From: JAIOZK01 sp964468645
GTDB taxonomy: Bacteria > Bacteroidota > Bacteroidia > Bacteroidales > JAIOZK01
Assembly (NCBI GenBank): GCA_964468645.1
Contig: CAYXUU010000002.1
Location: 1-64,000 of the forward strand
Length of the DNA stretch: 64,000 bases
Direction of reading: 5' to 3'
In this document: positions 43,510-54,048 of the stretch, piece after piece
How positions within the stretch are numbered: the stretch's first letter is position 1
Layout: every line of letters starts with the position of its first letter
Notes under the pieces: generated by a model
The model's database searches: none
What the model was told of the DNA's origin: nothing
The model's input: the letters and a program-made list of their open reading frames with translations, nothing else
Translations under genes and position numbers: made by a program

Positions 43510-44613
43510 ATGAAAAGTTTAACACAATTTATCCTCCTGATGTTTATCATGATATCATGTAACAACAGTAGGGTAAATAATCAAAAAGTAACTGAATTCA
43601 ACAATCAGGATAGTATATTGCTATACCCAGAAGAAAGGCATCTGAAAAATATCAGGCAGTTGACATTTGGTGGGGATAACGCAGAGGCATATTTCAGTTT
43701 TGATGATGAAATGCTTGTGTTTCAGTCAAATAATCCGGCCTGGGGATTAAAATGTGACCAGATATTTTATAATGAAATAGCCGATGCAAATATTGAAAAG
43801 GATAAGCCCACGATGCTAAGTACCGGCCTTGGGCGTACAACCTGCTCATATTTTATGCCTGGTGATACCACCATTCTTTATGCCTCTACCCATGCAGGTC
43901 ATGTTGATTGTCCACCAGTCCCCGAACCCAGAGATGACGGGAAATATCTATGGCCAATTTATCCTGAATTTGACATTTACGTTTCTGACCTGAATGGAAC
44001 TATTATTGATACTTTGGTTAATGATCCGGGTTATGACGCTGAAGCAACGGTATCTCCCAATGGGGATAAAATAGTATTTACGTCTGATCGGACAGGAGAC
44101 CTTGAGTTATACACCATGAATATTGATGGTTCAGATATTAAGCAGGTAACCTTCGACCTGGGATATGATGGTGGTGCTTTCTTTTCCCCTGATGGAAGCA
44201 AACTGGTTTTCAGGTCATCAAGACCAAAAACCAAAGAGGAAATTAATGAGTATAAAGAGCTCCTGAACCAGGGGCTTGTTGCACCAACTGAAATGGAGAT
44301 TTATACCTGTAATATCGATGGGAGCGATTTGAAGCAGATCACCCATCTTGGAAAAGCTAACTGGGCACCTTTTTATCATCCGGGTGGAGAAAAGATATTA
44401 TTCAGTTCTAATCATGCATCAGCACGTGGTTTTCAGTTCAACATCTTCATGATCGATGAAGATGGTACTGGGCTTGAACAAATAACTTTTGATTCGGTAT
44501 TCGATGCATTTCCCATGTTCTCATTCGATGGGAAAAAACTGGTATTTTCATCAAACCGAAACAACAATGGTACTTATGATACCAATATATTCCTTGCTGA
44601 CTGGCTGGAGTAG
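43510..44613 (+). CDS. PD40/TolB-like beta-propeller lipoprotein
   Basis: A lipoprotein signal peptide ends at the lipobox Cys (MKSLTQFILLMFIMISC). The mature protein carries repeated WD40-like (PD40) blades: VSPNGDKIVFTSDRTGDLELYTMNIDGSDIKQVT, FSPDGSKLVFRSSR, HPGGEKILFSSNHAS, FSFDGKKLVFSSNRNN (each given as pattern), with an NIDGSDLKQIT-type linker after most. Propellers of this type bind proteins or ligands in the periplasm or at the outer membrane; the resemblance to TolB does not imply TolB function. It is likely surface or periplasmic, and no enzyme active site is visible. Confidence 0.9.
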   Translation: MKSLTQFILLMFIMISCNNSRVNNQKVTEFNNQDSILLYPEERHLKNIRQLTFGGDNAEAYFSFDDEMLVFQSNNPAWGLKCDQIFYNEIADANIEKDKPTMLSTGLGRTTCSYFMPGDTTILYASTHAGHVDCPPVPEPRDDGKYLWPIYPEFDIYVSDLNGTIIDTLVNDPGYDAEATVSPNGDKIVFTSDRTGDLELYTMNIDGSDIKQVTFDLGYDGGAFFSPDGSKLVFRSSRPKTKEEINEYKELLNQGLVAPTEMEIYTCNIDGSDLKQITHLGKANWAPFYHPGGEKILFSSNHASARGFQFNIFMIDEDGTGLEQITFDSVFDAFPMFSFDGKKLVFSSNRNNNGTYDTNIFLADWLE

Positions 44614-44669
44614 TCTTACCCATCAAATATTTTATATCTATATAGGTAAATCGCCTAGTAATATTGATG

Positions 44670-44677
44670 TAATTTTG
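44670..44677 (+). promoter_or_regulatory. Candidate -7 box (TAATTTTG) of the first tandem sensor kinase
   Basis: TAATTTTG matches TAnnTTTG, 44 bp upstream of the ATG at 44722. The upstream TTTG element is not recognisable. Confidence 0.3.
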
Positions 44678-44721
44678 GCGTTTAAAGAGTGCATAAGTAT
44701 CCCTAATCTCAAACATAATAA

Positions 44722-47700
44722 ATGATTTTAAGTAAGCGCATATGGCCAGGGCTTACAGGCTTAATTATTTCAGTAATGAGCCTGTTGGTTATTCCCGGTT
44801 ATACCTTTGCTCAGAGATATTTCACACACACCTATACCGAAGCTGAAGGCCTTGCCAATTCGACAACCTACCAGGCTGTTCAGGACTCTTCCGGAGCTAT
44901 CTGGTTTGCTACACGTGGTGGTATCACCAGGTATGATGGCCTGAACTGGATTACCTATACAGCAAGTGACGGACTATATGAATCCAATAATAGCCTGATA
45001 ACGGTAGATCAAAAAGGTTATTTATGGGCACTGCCAAATTCAGGGGATCTTTGTATTTCTGTGTTTGATGGGAATACATGGGACAATAACTTTAGTGATG
45101 ATACCTTGTTCGGTATAAGTTCGCTCACAGGAATGGAGGTTTATTATGAAAACAACCAGGCTGTGGTTGTTATATCATCTCTGAAGGAGGGCATTTATAT
45201 TTTAAAAGAAGGAGAATGGATACATATTGGTAAGGCTGAAGGATTACAGGGAACAAAAGTATTTGGAATCGCCATGTCAGATGATAATATCCTTGTAGCC
45301 ACAGATGAAGGTTTATCTGTTATCCGGGATGAGATTCCTGGCAATACCCTGAGAGATATTGATGGTTTACCTGCAGGTAAAATATTGGGTATTAAACGTG
45401 AAGAGGTAAAACATGAAGGGAGGATTATTGATAAGCTCTGGCTTGTCGGACAAGATTGGATAGGTTATATTCAGGACTCAATGTTTACGTTGCTGGATAA
45501 TAATTTCTCTATACAATTAAATATATTCCAGCATAATATTTTTGTAACTCCTGATGGAGACGGAGGAGCTTATTTTGGCAATCCGTTTCAATTGTACTTT
45601 ATTAGTGAGCATTCCGAAAACCTTGAACCTTTGGGATCAAACTATGGGCTGATCTCTGAAGGAGCTACCTCAGTTTTTATCGATAGAGAGAGAAACATAT
45701 GGATAACAGGTTTGAGGGGTGTAACTAAAATCCCTTCAAAACGATTTGCTAACTTTTATAAGGATGATGGATTATTTGATAATGAAGTAACTTCAATCAT
45801 TGAATCCGAACCTGGGAAATTGATTTTTGGTCATTATGGTGGCTTAACTTTTTATGATGGAACAGATTATAATTTGGTGGATTTGAATTTTGTAAATGAT
45901 AATAGTATCCAACCATCGAGAATACAGGACCTGGACCTGGATGAAAAGGGTAATGTCTGGGGAGCTGTTTCATATCTGGGAATTGTTAAGATAAGCAAGG
46001 ATAAAAAGGTAACCTGGTTTGACGAAGATGATGGCGTAACAGGAAATGTAACAACCATTATCGTTACACAGGATGATAAAATCTATGCTGCAAATGAAAA
46101 AGGACTACTGTTTTTGAATGAAAATAACTTTGAACCAGCGCCCTATAATGAAAAAGTCCTGAATGTTGGAGTTATCAGAAAACTTTTTGAAAGTAAGGAT
46201 GGAAACCTGATCATAGCATTCAGCAAACAGGGAATAGGTATATGTATTGACAATGATGTCAATATTGTAAAATCTGATAATAATCCATTAGGAAACAGGG
46301 TTTATTCATTTTTTGAAGATTCTGAAGGGACAAAATGGGTTGGCACTATTGATGGGCTGTATCGTATAAAAGACTCAAAACTGGTTAAGGTAAAACAAGG
46401 CAAACTATCCCTGGACAGGTCTATATACCTTCTTATTGAAGATAGTGAAAATAACTTATGGTTTGGTACTGATAATGGAATATACAAATGGAATGGAGAG
46501 AATCTTATTAATTATACCGTAAACGATGGCCTTGCAGGCCAGGAGCTTAATAGGGATGCCGGCCTTCTCGATTCCCATAATAACTTATGGTTCGGTACCA
46601 ACAATGGCCTTTCGTTGTATAGGCATGATTTTGACAGTGATCCGGATAGTATTCCGGCACCAGTAATTGCTTTACTGTTTCTTGAAGCAGGTGACGATTC
46701 ATTGATCCTGAACAATGAGATTGATTTGAGTTATCGTCAGAACAACTTAATATTTCATTTCAGTGGAATTTCTTTTATCGATGAGGAACAGATATTTTAC
46801 CAGTGCAAACTTGAAGGTTTTGATGAAAAATGGACATCCGAGTTCAGGTCTATCAATGGTCAGATAAGGTATAACAATCTCCCTTCCGGGCATTATCAGT
46901 TTTGTATTAAAGCCAGAAACATTCTTGGAACCTGGAGCCAGCCGGTATGTTCTGATACTATCGTGATCCTAAGACCTTTCTGGAGGGCATGGTGGTTCGT
47001 AATGCTCTATGCAGGGATAATTGCACTGATTGCTTTCCTGTTGTATCGGATACTGATCGTAAGAAGATACAACATTAAACTTGAAGAAAGTGTGCTGAAC
47101 AGAACCCTGGAACTGAGAAACTCCGAAGATAAATTAAAAGAAAGTAACGATGCCAAAGACCGGTTTTTTTCAATTATTGCACATGACCTGAAAAACCCTT
47201 TCACTGCTATCCTGGGATTGACTGATATATTGATCACTGAAGATGATAAGATAACAGGAAAGAAACGCACCCATATACTTCAAAACCTGAGATCAGCATC
47301 AACCCGGACGATCGATCTTCTTGATAATTTGCTTACCTGGGCCCGGGCTCAGAAGGGTGCAATACCATTCGAACCCCAAAGGTTTGAACTAGGGCCCCTG
47401 ATTGAGGAAAACCTCCGTTTATTTGAAACAACAGCAAATAGTAAAAATATTTCAATGATCAATTTATCAAATAACCATTTTATGGTTTATGCTGATAAAA
47501 ACATGATCAATACAGTGATCAGAAACCTGATCTCCAATGCCATAAAATTTACCTACCCTGAGGGCAGGGTCATCATCAATGCCATGAAGAAACAGGATGA
47601 GATTGAAATAACAGTGAAAGATAATGGAAGGGGAATTTCTGCAGATATTCTGGAAAACCTGTTCAGTATTGATCAGAAGATTACTACCAAAGGTACTGAT

Positions 47701-47829
47701 AATGAAACCGGAACAGGGCTTGGCCTGATACTATGTAAAGAGTTTGTTGAAAGGAACAAAGGGCATATCATGGTTGTCAGTGACGAAAATGCCGGTACCA
47801 GGATTATTGTTAGCCTTCCCTCAAATTAG
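44722..47829 (+). CDS. Sensor histidine kinase with reg_prop propellers and Y_Y_Y domain, copy 1
   Basis: A signal peptide (about residues 1-31, ending GYTFAQ) precedes about a dozen two-component-regulator propeller repeats (residues about 40-640, e.g. GLANSTTYQAVQDSSGAIWFATRGGITRYDG, LWFGTDNGIYKWNG as pattern). A Y_Y_Y domain follows (about 690-755, CKLEGFDEKWTSEFRSINGQIRY), then a transmembrane helix near 765-785. The HisKA domain has the phosphoacceptor His at residue 821 (FFSIIAHDLKNPF) and the HATPase has NLISNAIKFTYPEGR, VKDNGRGISADI and TGTGLGLILCKEF. Unlike classical hybrid HTCS proteins it ends after the kinase, with no receiver or AraC domain, so its partner regulator is elsewhere. 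The next gene is a close paralogue. Confidence 0.94.
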   Translation: MILSKRIWPGLTGLIISVMSLLVIPGYTFAQRYFTHTYTEAEGLANSTTYQAVQDSSGAIWFATRGGITRYDGLNWITYTASDGLYESNNSLITVDQKGYLWALPNSGDLCISVFDGNTWDNNFSDDTLFGISSLTGMEVYYENNQAVVVISSLKEGIYILKEGEWIHIGKAEGLQGTKVFGIAMSDDNILVATDEGLSVIRDEIPGNTLRDIDGLPAGKILGIKREEVKHEGRIIDKLWLVGQDWIGYIQDSMFTLLDNNFSIQLNIFQHNIFVTPDGDGGAYFGNPFQLYFISEHSENLEPLGSNYGLISEGATSVFIDRERNIWITGLRGVTKIPSKRFANFYKDDGLFDNEVTSIIESEPGKLIFGHYGGLTFYDGTDYNLVDLNFVNDNSIQPSRIQDLDLDEKGNVWGAVSYLGIVKISKDKKVTWFDEDDGVTGNVTTIIVTQDDKIYAANEKGLLFLNENNFEPAPYNEKVLNVGVIRKLFESKDGNLIIAFSKQGIGICIDNDVNIVKSDNNPLGNRVYSFFEDSEGTKWVGTIDGLYRIKDSKLVKVKQGKLSLDRSIYLLIEDSENNLWFGTDNGIYKWNGENLINYTVNDGLAGQELNRDAGLLDSHNNLWFGTNNGLSLYRHDFDSDPDSIPAPVIALLFLEAGDDSLILNNEIDLSYRQNNLIFHFSGISFIDEEQIFYQCKLEGFDEKWTSEFRSINGQIRYNNLPSGHYQFCIKARNILGTWSQPVCSDTIVILRPFWRAWWFVMLYAGIIALIAFLLYRILIVRRYNIKLEESVLNRTLELRNSEDKLKESNDAKDRFFSIIAHDLKNPFTAILGLTDILITEDDKITGKKRTHILQNLRSASTRTIDLLDNLLTWARAQKGAIPFEPQRFELGPLIEENLRLFETTANSKNISMINLSNNHFMVYADKNMINTVIRNLISNAIKFTYPEGRVIINAMKKQDEIEITVKDNGRGISADILENLFSIDQKITTKGTDNETGTGLGLILCKEFVERNKGHIMVVSDENAGTRIIVSLPSN

Positions 47830-48076
47830 ACCGAATCAGGATCACCCAATCAGATCATCTTTTAATTCTTGTAATTTTATTCCTCTAAATTGAACAAATA
47901 TGAGAAACGCGTATTTGGTTATCCTCCCTTCCTGAAAATTTCTTTCTGATTGGTTAATTGATCTCATAATGTTTAATACAGGGAGTATATACGTAATTAA
48001 CCTGGTATTTTTTCTTAAAATTTTATTATCTTAGCTAAGTAATACTATAATTTACTCTACCCAAATATCTAACATC

Positions 48077-51000
48077 ATGATGGTTTATTTTAGATACATA
48101 AATATTATGTTTCTTGGTAGAATATCATTGGTGGCAAGTGTATTCTTCTTAAGCATTCAGGTGGCAGGACAGAAATATGTTAATCGTGTATATACCGAGG
48201 CCAACGGTTTAGCCAGTTCTACAGTCTATCATGCAGTCCAGGATACTGCAGGAGCAATCTGGTTTGCAACAAGAGCGGGTATATCAAGGTTTGATGGCAG
48301 TAGATGGACATCATATTCCACAAATGAGGGCCTGCTGACATCTAGTTATTCAAATATTCTTGTCGATGAAAAAGGAAACATTTGGGCGCTACCTTATGCA
48401 GGAACCTTGCATGTTTCATTATTTAAAAATGACCGGTGGCATACAATGTTTCCGAAGGGTGATCTTGGATCCTTAAAGCAATTTTCATCCTTCGACATTA
48501 TATACCGTGATGACACTCCTGTTATTGCTGTAGGCACTCTTCAGGATGGATTATTGATTAATAAGAATGGTAAATGGCATAATTATACCACACAGGAAGG
48601 CCTTGCCGGAAATCAGGTGACAGGAGTGGAATTTTATCAAGATAAGTTATATGTAAGCACAAATAATGGGCTTTCATTAATAACAAATGGAGCCATTAAT
48701 AATGATTTTTATAACAGGAAAGAATTACCATCAAAAAATCTTTTGGGTTTGCATATAGAACCGTTGGAGCATGATATGGATTGTCGGATCTGGATGGTTG
48801 CTGAAAACTGGTTGGGGTATTTACAAGATGATAAACTGAATGTGTTAACCAAAGGTTTCAATGCTTATACTGACAATAAATATTTTTACTTGTTCATTTT
48901 TCCTGATGCATATGATGATGTATATTTTGGGAATCCTTTCGAATTATATATGTATAACAACAACGACAAAAAGGTTGAATCCATAGGAATGATCAATGGA
49001 TTGGTTACGGAAGGAGCTACCTCAGTTTTTAGTGATGTCGAGCAAAATATTTGGATTACGGGTGTAAGGGGGGTATCGAAAATTCCCTCAAAACGTTTTA
49101 TCATGTACAATAAAGACCACGGATTGTTGGATAATGAAGTAACTTCTATAGTAAAAATAAGACCTGGTTTCATTGTTCTGGGTCATTATAATGGTATAAG
49201 CTTAATAAAAAATGGAGAAATTAACAAGTTTGATTTCAGGGGATTAAAGAGGAATGTTATACCTGATCAACGAATTCTGGATATTGAAATCGATCGGGAT
49301 AAAAATATCTGGATCGCCTTTTCTCGTAACGGAATTGTAAAAACTGATACAAATTTTAACCTCACCTGGTATGATCACAATAATGGACTAACAGGCATTG
49401 TTACTTCTGTTATTGAAGATTCCCAGGGTATGATATGGGCTCTCGCCAATCGGAAACTTCATTATCTTGAGAACGGGAATTTTCATAGAAAAGTGCCACA
49501 TGAAACATTGTTCTGCAATGTGCGAAAAATTTTCACTGATAATAATTCACTCATCCTCGCCAGTCATGATTATGGCCTGGTAAAGGTAAATGACGGCAAA
49601 ATCATTAGCACCCAACTCTCGGATAATGAACACACTAACAGTGTAAATGCTTATTTCCGTGATTCCATTGGTACCGAATGGATCGGAACATGGAGTGGCC
49701 TTTATAATATAGATGACTCATTAAAACTGGTTTTGAATAAAACTATTGATATTCGCAGACCCGTATTTCTCATAATAGAGGATAACGATAAGCATCTTTG
49801 GTTTGGCACCGATAATGGCATATACAAATGGGATGGTGAAAAACTGCACCATCATACGCATAAGGATGGTATTTCAAGCCATGAGATAAACCGGGATGCA
49901 GGCTTGATTGATGCATCTGGAAATGTATGGATTGGTACCAGTAATGGATTGACCATTTACCGGAAGAAGTATGATTATAACATTAATGAAATTTCGAAAC
50001 CCCAAACCAGAATAGAATATTTAATAGCCGGAAATGATACGCTATCGGTTTCTAATAAGCTGGTACTTAAGAGTAGTAGCAATGATTTAATTTTTGGTTT
50101 TCATGCCATATCCATGATCGATGAAGATCAAGTCTATTACAGTTGTAAGCTTGATGGTTATGAAAATGAATGGAACAAAGAATTCCGTTCTTATAATTAT
50201 CAATATCGTTATATGAAATTGCCTCCGGGGGAATACAAATTCTGTATTAAAGCCAGGAATGCTCTGGGAATATGGGGCAATATAGTGTGTTCGAAAACAA
50301 TCAGAATAATGAAACCATACTATTGGCAATGGTGGTTTCTTATATTATTGTTGATTATTATTAGCAGTATCTTTCTTCTCGTCTTCATATTTGGAGTACA
50401 ACAACGGTACGCCAGGCGACTTCAGCGGCTTGTGGCCATAAGAACAAAGGAACTGAAAGAATCAGAAAATAGACTTACAGAGCTTAATATTACAAAAGAT
50501 AAATTTTTTGGGATAATTGCCCATGACCTCAAAAGTCCATTTAATTCTATTCTTGGTTTGTCGGAGGTTTTGTTAAGTAATTATATGAAATTATCAGATA
50601 AAGAAAAACTTGATATCCTTAAAAACCTGCAGGTGGTTTCGCATCGGTCTGTCAATTTGCTGGATAACTTATTAAACTGGGCACGTATTCAGAATGGTTC
50701 CATCCCCTTTGAACCTGAAAAATTCAATATTACAAACCTGGTTAGGGATAATCTCATCCTATTTGATTCCTCAGCCAGCAAGAAGGAAATTGAGCTAATA
50801 AACCTGATAGAGAGAAATATACATGTTTATGCCGATAAAAATATGATTAATACCATTATCAGAAACTTATTTTCCAATGCCATTAAATTTACCTACTCTG
50901 GTGGAAGAGTTGTTATTATTGCAAAGGAAAAAACCGGTGAAGTAGAGATAACAGTGAAGGACAACGGTATGGGAATGTCAAAACAGTCAATTGATAAACT

Positions 51001-51175
51001 TTTCAGTATTGATGAAATGATCACAACCAAGGGTACAAAAGAAGAAACCGGTACAGGTCTTGGGTTAATTCTTTGCAAGGAGTTTATCGAAAAGAATAAT
51101 GGAATTATTAAGGTATCCAGTTATAAAAATACAGGAACCAGAGTATTATTTACTTTGCCTGTATCTCATAGTTAA
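48077..51175 (+). CDS. Sensor histidine kinase with reg_prop propellers and Y_Y_Y domain, copy 2
   Basis: The domain order is the same as in the preceding gene: signal peptide (ending VAGQ), reg_prop propellers (GLASSTVYHAVQDTAGAIWFATRAGISRFDG as pattern), Y_Y_Y domain (CKLDGYENEWNKEFRSYNYQYRY), transmembrane helix near residue 750-775, HisKA with His at residue 816 (FFGIIAHDLKSPF) and HATPase (NLFSNAIKFTYSGGR, VKDNGMGMSKQS, TGTGLGLILCKEF). It has 1032 residues, again with no receiver or DNA-binding domain. ATGs at 48077, 48080 and 48107 are all possible starts; the first is used here. High similarity along the whole length marks it as a tandem duplicate that has since diverged, mainly in the periplasmic sensor part. 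Confidence 0.94.
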   Translation: MMVYFRYINIMFLGRISLVASVFFLSIQVAGQKYVNRVYTEANGLASSTVYHAVQDTAGAIWFATRAGISRFDGSRWTSYSTNEGLLTSSYSNILVDEKGNIWALPYAGTLHVSLFKNDRWHTMFPKGDLGSLKQFSSFDIIYRDDTPVIAVGTLQDGLLINKNGKWHNYTTQEGLAGNQVTGVEFYQDKLYVSTNNGLSLITNGAINNDFYNRKELPSKNLLGLHIEPLEHDMDCRIWMVAENWLGYLQDDKLNVLTKGFNAYTDNKYFYLFIFPDAYDDVYFGNPFELYMYNNNDKKVESIGMINGLVTEGATSVFSDVEQNIWITGVRGVSKIPSKRFIMYNKDHGLLDNEVTSIVKIRPGFIVLGHYNGISLIKNGEINKFDFRGLKRNVIPDQRILDIEIDRDKNIWIAFSRNGIVKTDTNFNLTWYDHNNGLTGIVTSVIEDSQGMIWALANRKLHYLENGNFHRKVPHETLFCNVRKIFTDNNSLILASHDYGLVKVNDGKIISTQLSDNEHTNSVNAYFRDSIGTEWIGTWSGLYNIDDSLKLVLNKTIDIRRPVFLIIEDNDKHLWFGTDNGIYKWDGEKLHHHTHKDGISSHEINRDAGLIDASGNVWIGTSNGLTIYRKKYDYNINEISKPQTRIEYLIAGNDTLSVSNKLVLKSSSNDLIFGFHAISMIDEDQVYYSCKLDGYENEWNKEFRSYNYQYRYMKLPPGEYKFCIKARNALGIWGNIVCSKTIRIMKPYYWQWWFLILLLIIISSIFLLVFIFGVQQRYARRLQRLVAIRTKELKESENRLTELNITKDKFFGIIAHDLKSPFNSILGLSEVLLSNYMKLSDKEKLDILKNLQVVSHRSVNLLDNLLNWARIQNGSIPFEPEKFNITNLVRDNLILFDSSASKKEIELINLIERNIHVYADKNMINTIIRNLFSNAIKFTYSGGRVVIIAKEKTGEVEITVKDNGMGMSKQSIDKLFSIDEMITTKGTKEETGTGLGLILCKEFIEKNNGIIKVSSYKNTGTRVLFTLPVSHS

Positions 51176-51389
51176 TTCCCTGTGCTGTTGTTGAACCAAG
51201 CTTATCAAAGCCTGTGAAAAAAAATATCATACTAACTATAATGTACGCTTTTGAACATGCCGATGTTAAAAACGTACACGCATAAAATAAAAAGCGAAGT
51301 AATTCTATGCTATTATTCTTATAATGAAATTTTTACCCAATTGGTATAAATATTGGGGAAAAATGATACTTAATACATTTAATTAAAAA

Positions 51390-53258
51390 ATGAAAAAGCG
51401 TGTTATTTTTCTTTTCGCCTTGCTGGTAATAGTAATATCGGCATACTGCCAGACTGATAGTGTAATATTTAATTCAGAAAACTGGCAGTTGATCAACGGG
51501 GAATTCACTGATTATCAGGGTAAGCACTGCCTGAAAGGTACAGCATCATTGATAGATACAGATTTCAGTAACGGCATTATTGAATTTGATTTAATTGTTG
51601 ATGGACGTAGGTCCTATCCCGGAATTTATTTCAGGGTAGAATCTCCGGGTAATTATGAGCATTTTTATATCCGCCCTCATCGAATCTGGTATGATGATGC
51701 TTTGCAATATGCACCTGCGTTCAATGGGGCAAGTTGCTGGCAGCTTTACCATGGTGATGGTATTAATGCTGCCTTTGATATTCCAAAAGATGAATGGATA
51801 CATTTCAGGATAGAGGTGCTTAACGATCAGGCAAGGGTTTTCATAAATAATGAAATACAACCCGCAATATTCATAACAGATCTGAAGCATGGTAATAGCA
51901 GCGGTGGTATCACGCTTAATGCCCAGGCAAACGGATCAGCCTATTTCTCAAATTTCAGAATAGCGGAAACTGATAATCTTGACTTCCCCATGAAGAAAAA
52001 GACTGCTGAACCTTATGGCATGATCAGGGACTGGGAAGTAACAGATGTTCTCAATTTTCAGAGTATTCAGTCAGAAAAGATTCCTGATGAATCCGTATTA
52101 TCCGGATTTAACTGGCATCAAGTCAGTGCAGACCAATCAGGGCTGATTAACCTTTCTAAATTGTATCCGAGGACTCACAGAACCGGAGATGCAGTTTACG
52201 CACGGACAATAATAAATTCTCCAAAGGATGAAGTGCGGCAGTATTATTTTGGTTACAGTGATATGATATCCATTTTTATAAATAGCCGGATTATGTTTAC
52301 CGGGATGAGCCCCTACCAGTACCGTGATAATTCTTTCCTGGGTATTCTTGGCCTTTTTGATGTTATCTATCTGCCTTTAAAGGAAGGAAAGAATGAACTT
52401 CTTTTAATTTCTGGTGAAGGATTTGGTGGCTGGGGATTTATCTTTCAGGATGCTGATACGGCATATGTAGCAGAAGGTATTGAAAAAGCCTGGGAAACAA
52501 ATGCCGATTTTATAGTTCCGGAGTCAGTTGTTTATGATCCGAAGAGGGATGCCCTTTATGTTACAAACTTCGACCAGTTCTCAAGCAATACCACCGGAAG
52601 GGTGCAGTATATTTCTAAAGTATCCACTGAAGGGGAAATTATTGACCTTCACTTTATTGATAGCCTAGATAATCCGCTGGGTATGCAACTGTATAAAGAC
52701 AAATTATATGTTGCTGAAAAAGGAGGTTATGCTGTTGTTGACCTGAAGAAAAAAACAGTTATTGACCACGTTCAGATTCCAGGAGCTATATTTCCTAACG
52801 ATCTTGAAATCGATTCAAAAGGTAGAATTTATATCTCTGACTCCCGGAAAGATGCGATCTGGAAATGTGAAAAAGGCGATTACCAGGTCTGGCTGGAAGG
52901 GGAGGATATCCTGGATCCGAATACCCTCAGGGTAATCGATAACAGGCTTCTGGTGGGTAATAGCGGTGATCAGCTTATTAAGGCATTCAACCTTGATACC
53001 AGAGAGATGGAAATTATTGCTGATGTTGGTCCCGGGTTTATTGATGGAATGAGGCTAATGTCAAATGGTGATCTGCTGGTTTCTGTGTGGCAGGGTTATT
53101 TATTCAGGATTACACCGGAAGGTGAAGTGATAAAGATTATGGACTTGAACAACAAAGGTATTTACATCGCAGATTTTGAATATATTCCCGAAACAGGGAT
53201 GCTTTATATTCCTTCGTTTTATGTGAATAAGGTTATCGCTTATAAAATTGGTGAGTAG
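51390..53258 (+). CDS. Secreted protein: LamG/DUF1080-like domain followed by SMP-30/NHL-like propeller
   Basis: A signal peptide (MKKRVIFLFALLVIVISAYCQ) is followed by a jelly-roll domain (residues about 25-200: IIEFDLIVDGRRSYPGIYFRVESPGNYEHFYIRPH, WIHFRIEVLNDQARVFIN as pattern) like the concanavalin-type domain of DUF1080/LamG proteins. A central region (about 215-360) carries a galactose-binding-like fold (NSRIMFTGMSPYQYRDNSFLG). The C-terminal 250 residues form an SMP-30/NHL-like propeller (ESVVYDPKRDALYVTNFDQFS, NDLEIDSKGRIYISDSRKDAIW). No sorting domain is visible. An extracellular carbohydrate-binding or lactonase-like role is possible but not provable here. It follows the two sensor kinases in the same orientation after 214 bp. 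Confidence 0.8.
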   Translation: MKKRVIFLFALLVIVISAYCQTDSVIFNSENWQLINGEFTDYQGKHCLKGTASLIDTDFSNGIIEFDLIVDGRRSYPGIYFRVESPGNYEHFYIRPHRIWYDDALQYAPAFNGASCWQLYHGDGINAAFDIPKDEWIHFRIEVLNDQARVFINNEIQPAIFITDLKHGNSSGGITLNAQANGSAYFSNFRIAETDNLDFPMKKKTAEPYGMIRDWEVTDVLNFQSIQSEKIPDESVLSGFNWHQVSADQSGLINLSKLYPRTHRTGDAVYARTIINSPKDEVRQYYFGYSDMISIFINSRIMFTGMSPYQYRDNSFLGILGLFDVIYLPLKEGKNELLLISGEGFGGWGFIFQDADTAYVAEGIEKAWETNADFIVPESVVYDPKRDALYVTNFDQFSSNTTGRVQYISKVSTEGEIIDLHFIDSLDNPLGMQLYKDKLYVAEKGGYAVVDLKKKTVIDHVQIPGAIFPNDLEIDSKGRIYISDSRKDAIWKCEKGDYQVWLEGEDILDPNTLRVIDNRLLVGNSGDQLIKAFNLDTREMEIIADVGPGFIDGMRLMSNGDLLVSVWQGYLFRITPEGEVIKIMDLNNKGIYIADFEYIPETGMLYIPSFYVNKVIAYKIGE

Positions 53259-53337
53259 TTGTTTATGGTTGATTGGTTTAATAATTGAAAGGTTGAGTAC
53301 TAATCAACTAATAAAGATGTATTAATTGCTTTGTAAA

Positions 53338-53371
53338 TATTCACAGGGAACTTGAAGTCACCCTGTGAATA
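53338..53371. terminator. Bidirectional terminator-like hairpin
   Basis: TATTCACAGGG and CCCTGTGAATA form a perfect 11-bp stem with a 12-nt loop between the convergent stop codons at 53258 and 53394. T-rich and A-rich flanks are modest, so a stabilising hairpin is an alternative. Confidence 0.6.
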
Positions 53372-53393
53372 GCAAAGAAAAGTGTGTCAAGCG

Positions 53394-54047
53394 CTAAACG
53401 GTTCTTTGAGACAGTGCCTCACTGTTCGAACGAATTAAATTACATTCAGGCAAATAATCACCTGAATAACTGATATCTTCGAATATAATGACAAGTCCAT
53501 ACAAATGATCAGTAATTAAAATACCTTTATATACCTTCTGCTTATTCATCAGGTTCTTTATAGTTTCAACATGAACAGGCATAACCTGAGAGAAAGGTTC
53601 ATCCAGCAAGCAGAATTTAGAACCTGACAACAGGATAGAATATATTTCAACGATCCTCCTTTCACCAGAGGATAATTGTTTAAGCCTGTAATTACAATAT
53701 CTTGAGTATTCCGGAAAATGATGAATAAATTCAGAATAAGATAGCTTAAAGTCTTTAAATATTCTTTTAATTGTAAGTGAAGAAGGTATAAAGTTAAACT
53801 GGGGCAAAAACATCATATTTTCTGGTTGCCTGGTTTTGTTCAACAGCACTTTACCATTTAACCGAACAGAAGAATAACCTGCTTTAAGCTGTCCGAACAT
53901 GATTCTTATCAAACAGGACTTCCCTGTTCCATTTCGGCCCAGCAATCCGGTAATTTTACCTGTTTCACATTTTAAGTAAACATCCTTCAATACTCTTTTC
54001 GTACCGAATTCCAGATTTACGCTATCTACTTCAAGGGTATCCTTCAT
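53394..54047 (-). CDS. ABC transporter ATP-binding protein
   Basis: The ATG giving MKDTLEVDSVNLEFGTKRVLKDV is used; it directly follows the stop codon of the small membrane protein gene. The protein has Walker A GLLGRNGTGKSCLI, a Q-loop (MMFLPQFNF), the signature LSSGERRIVEIYS, Walker B KFCLLDEPFS and the switch His in ILITDH. At 217 residues it is a single nucleotide-binding domain. It has no conventional permease beside it; the only linked gene encodes a 70-residue membrane protein. It could act with a permease encoded elsewhere or with that small protein. Confidence 0.92.
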   Translation of the reverse strand: MKDTLEVDSVNLEFGTKRVLKDVYLKCETGKITGLLGRNGTGKSCLIRIMFGQLKAGYSSVRLNGKVLLNKTRQPENMMFLPQFNFIPSSLTIKRIFKDFKLSYSEFIHHFPEYSRYCNYRLKQLSSGERRIVEIYSILLSGSKFCLLDEPFSQVMPVHVETIKNLMNKQKVYKGILITDHLYGLVIIFEDISYSGDYLPECNLIRSNSEALSQRTV

Positions 54048-54048
54048 A

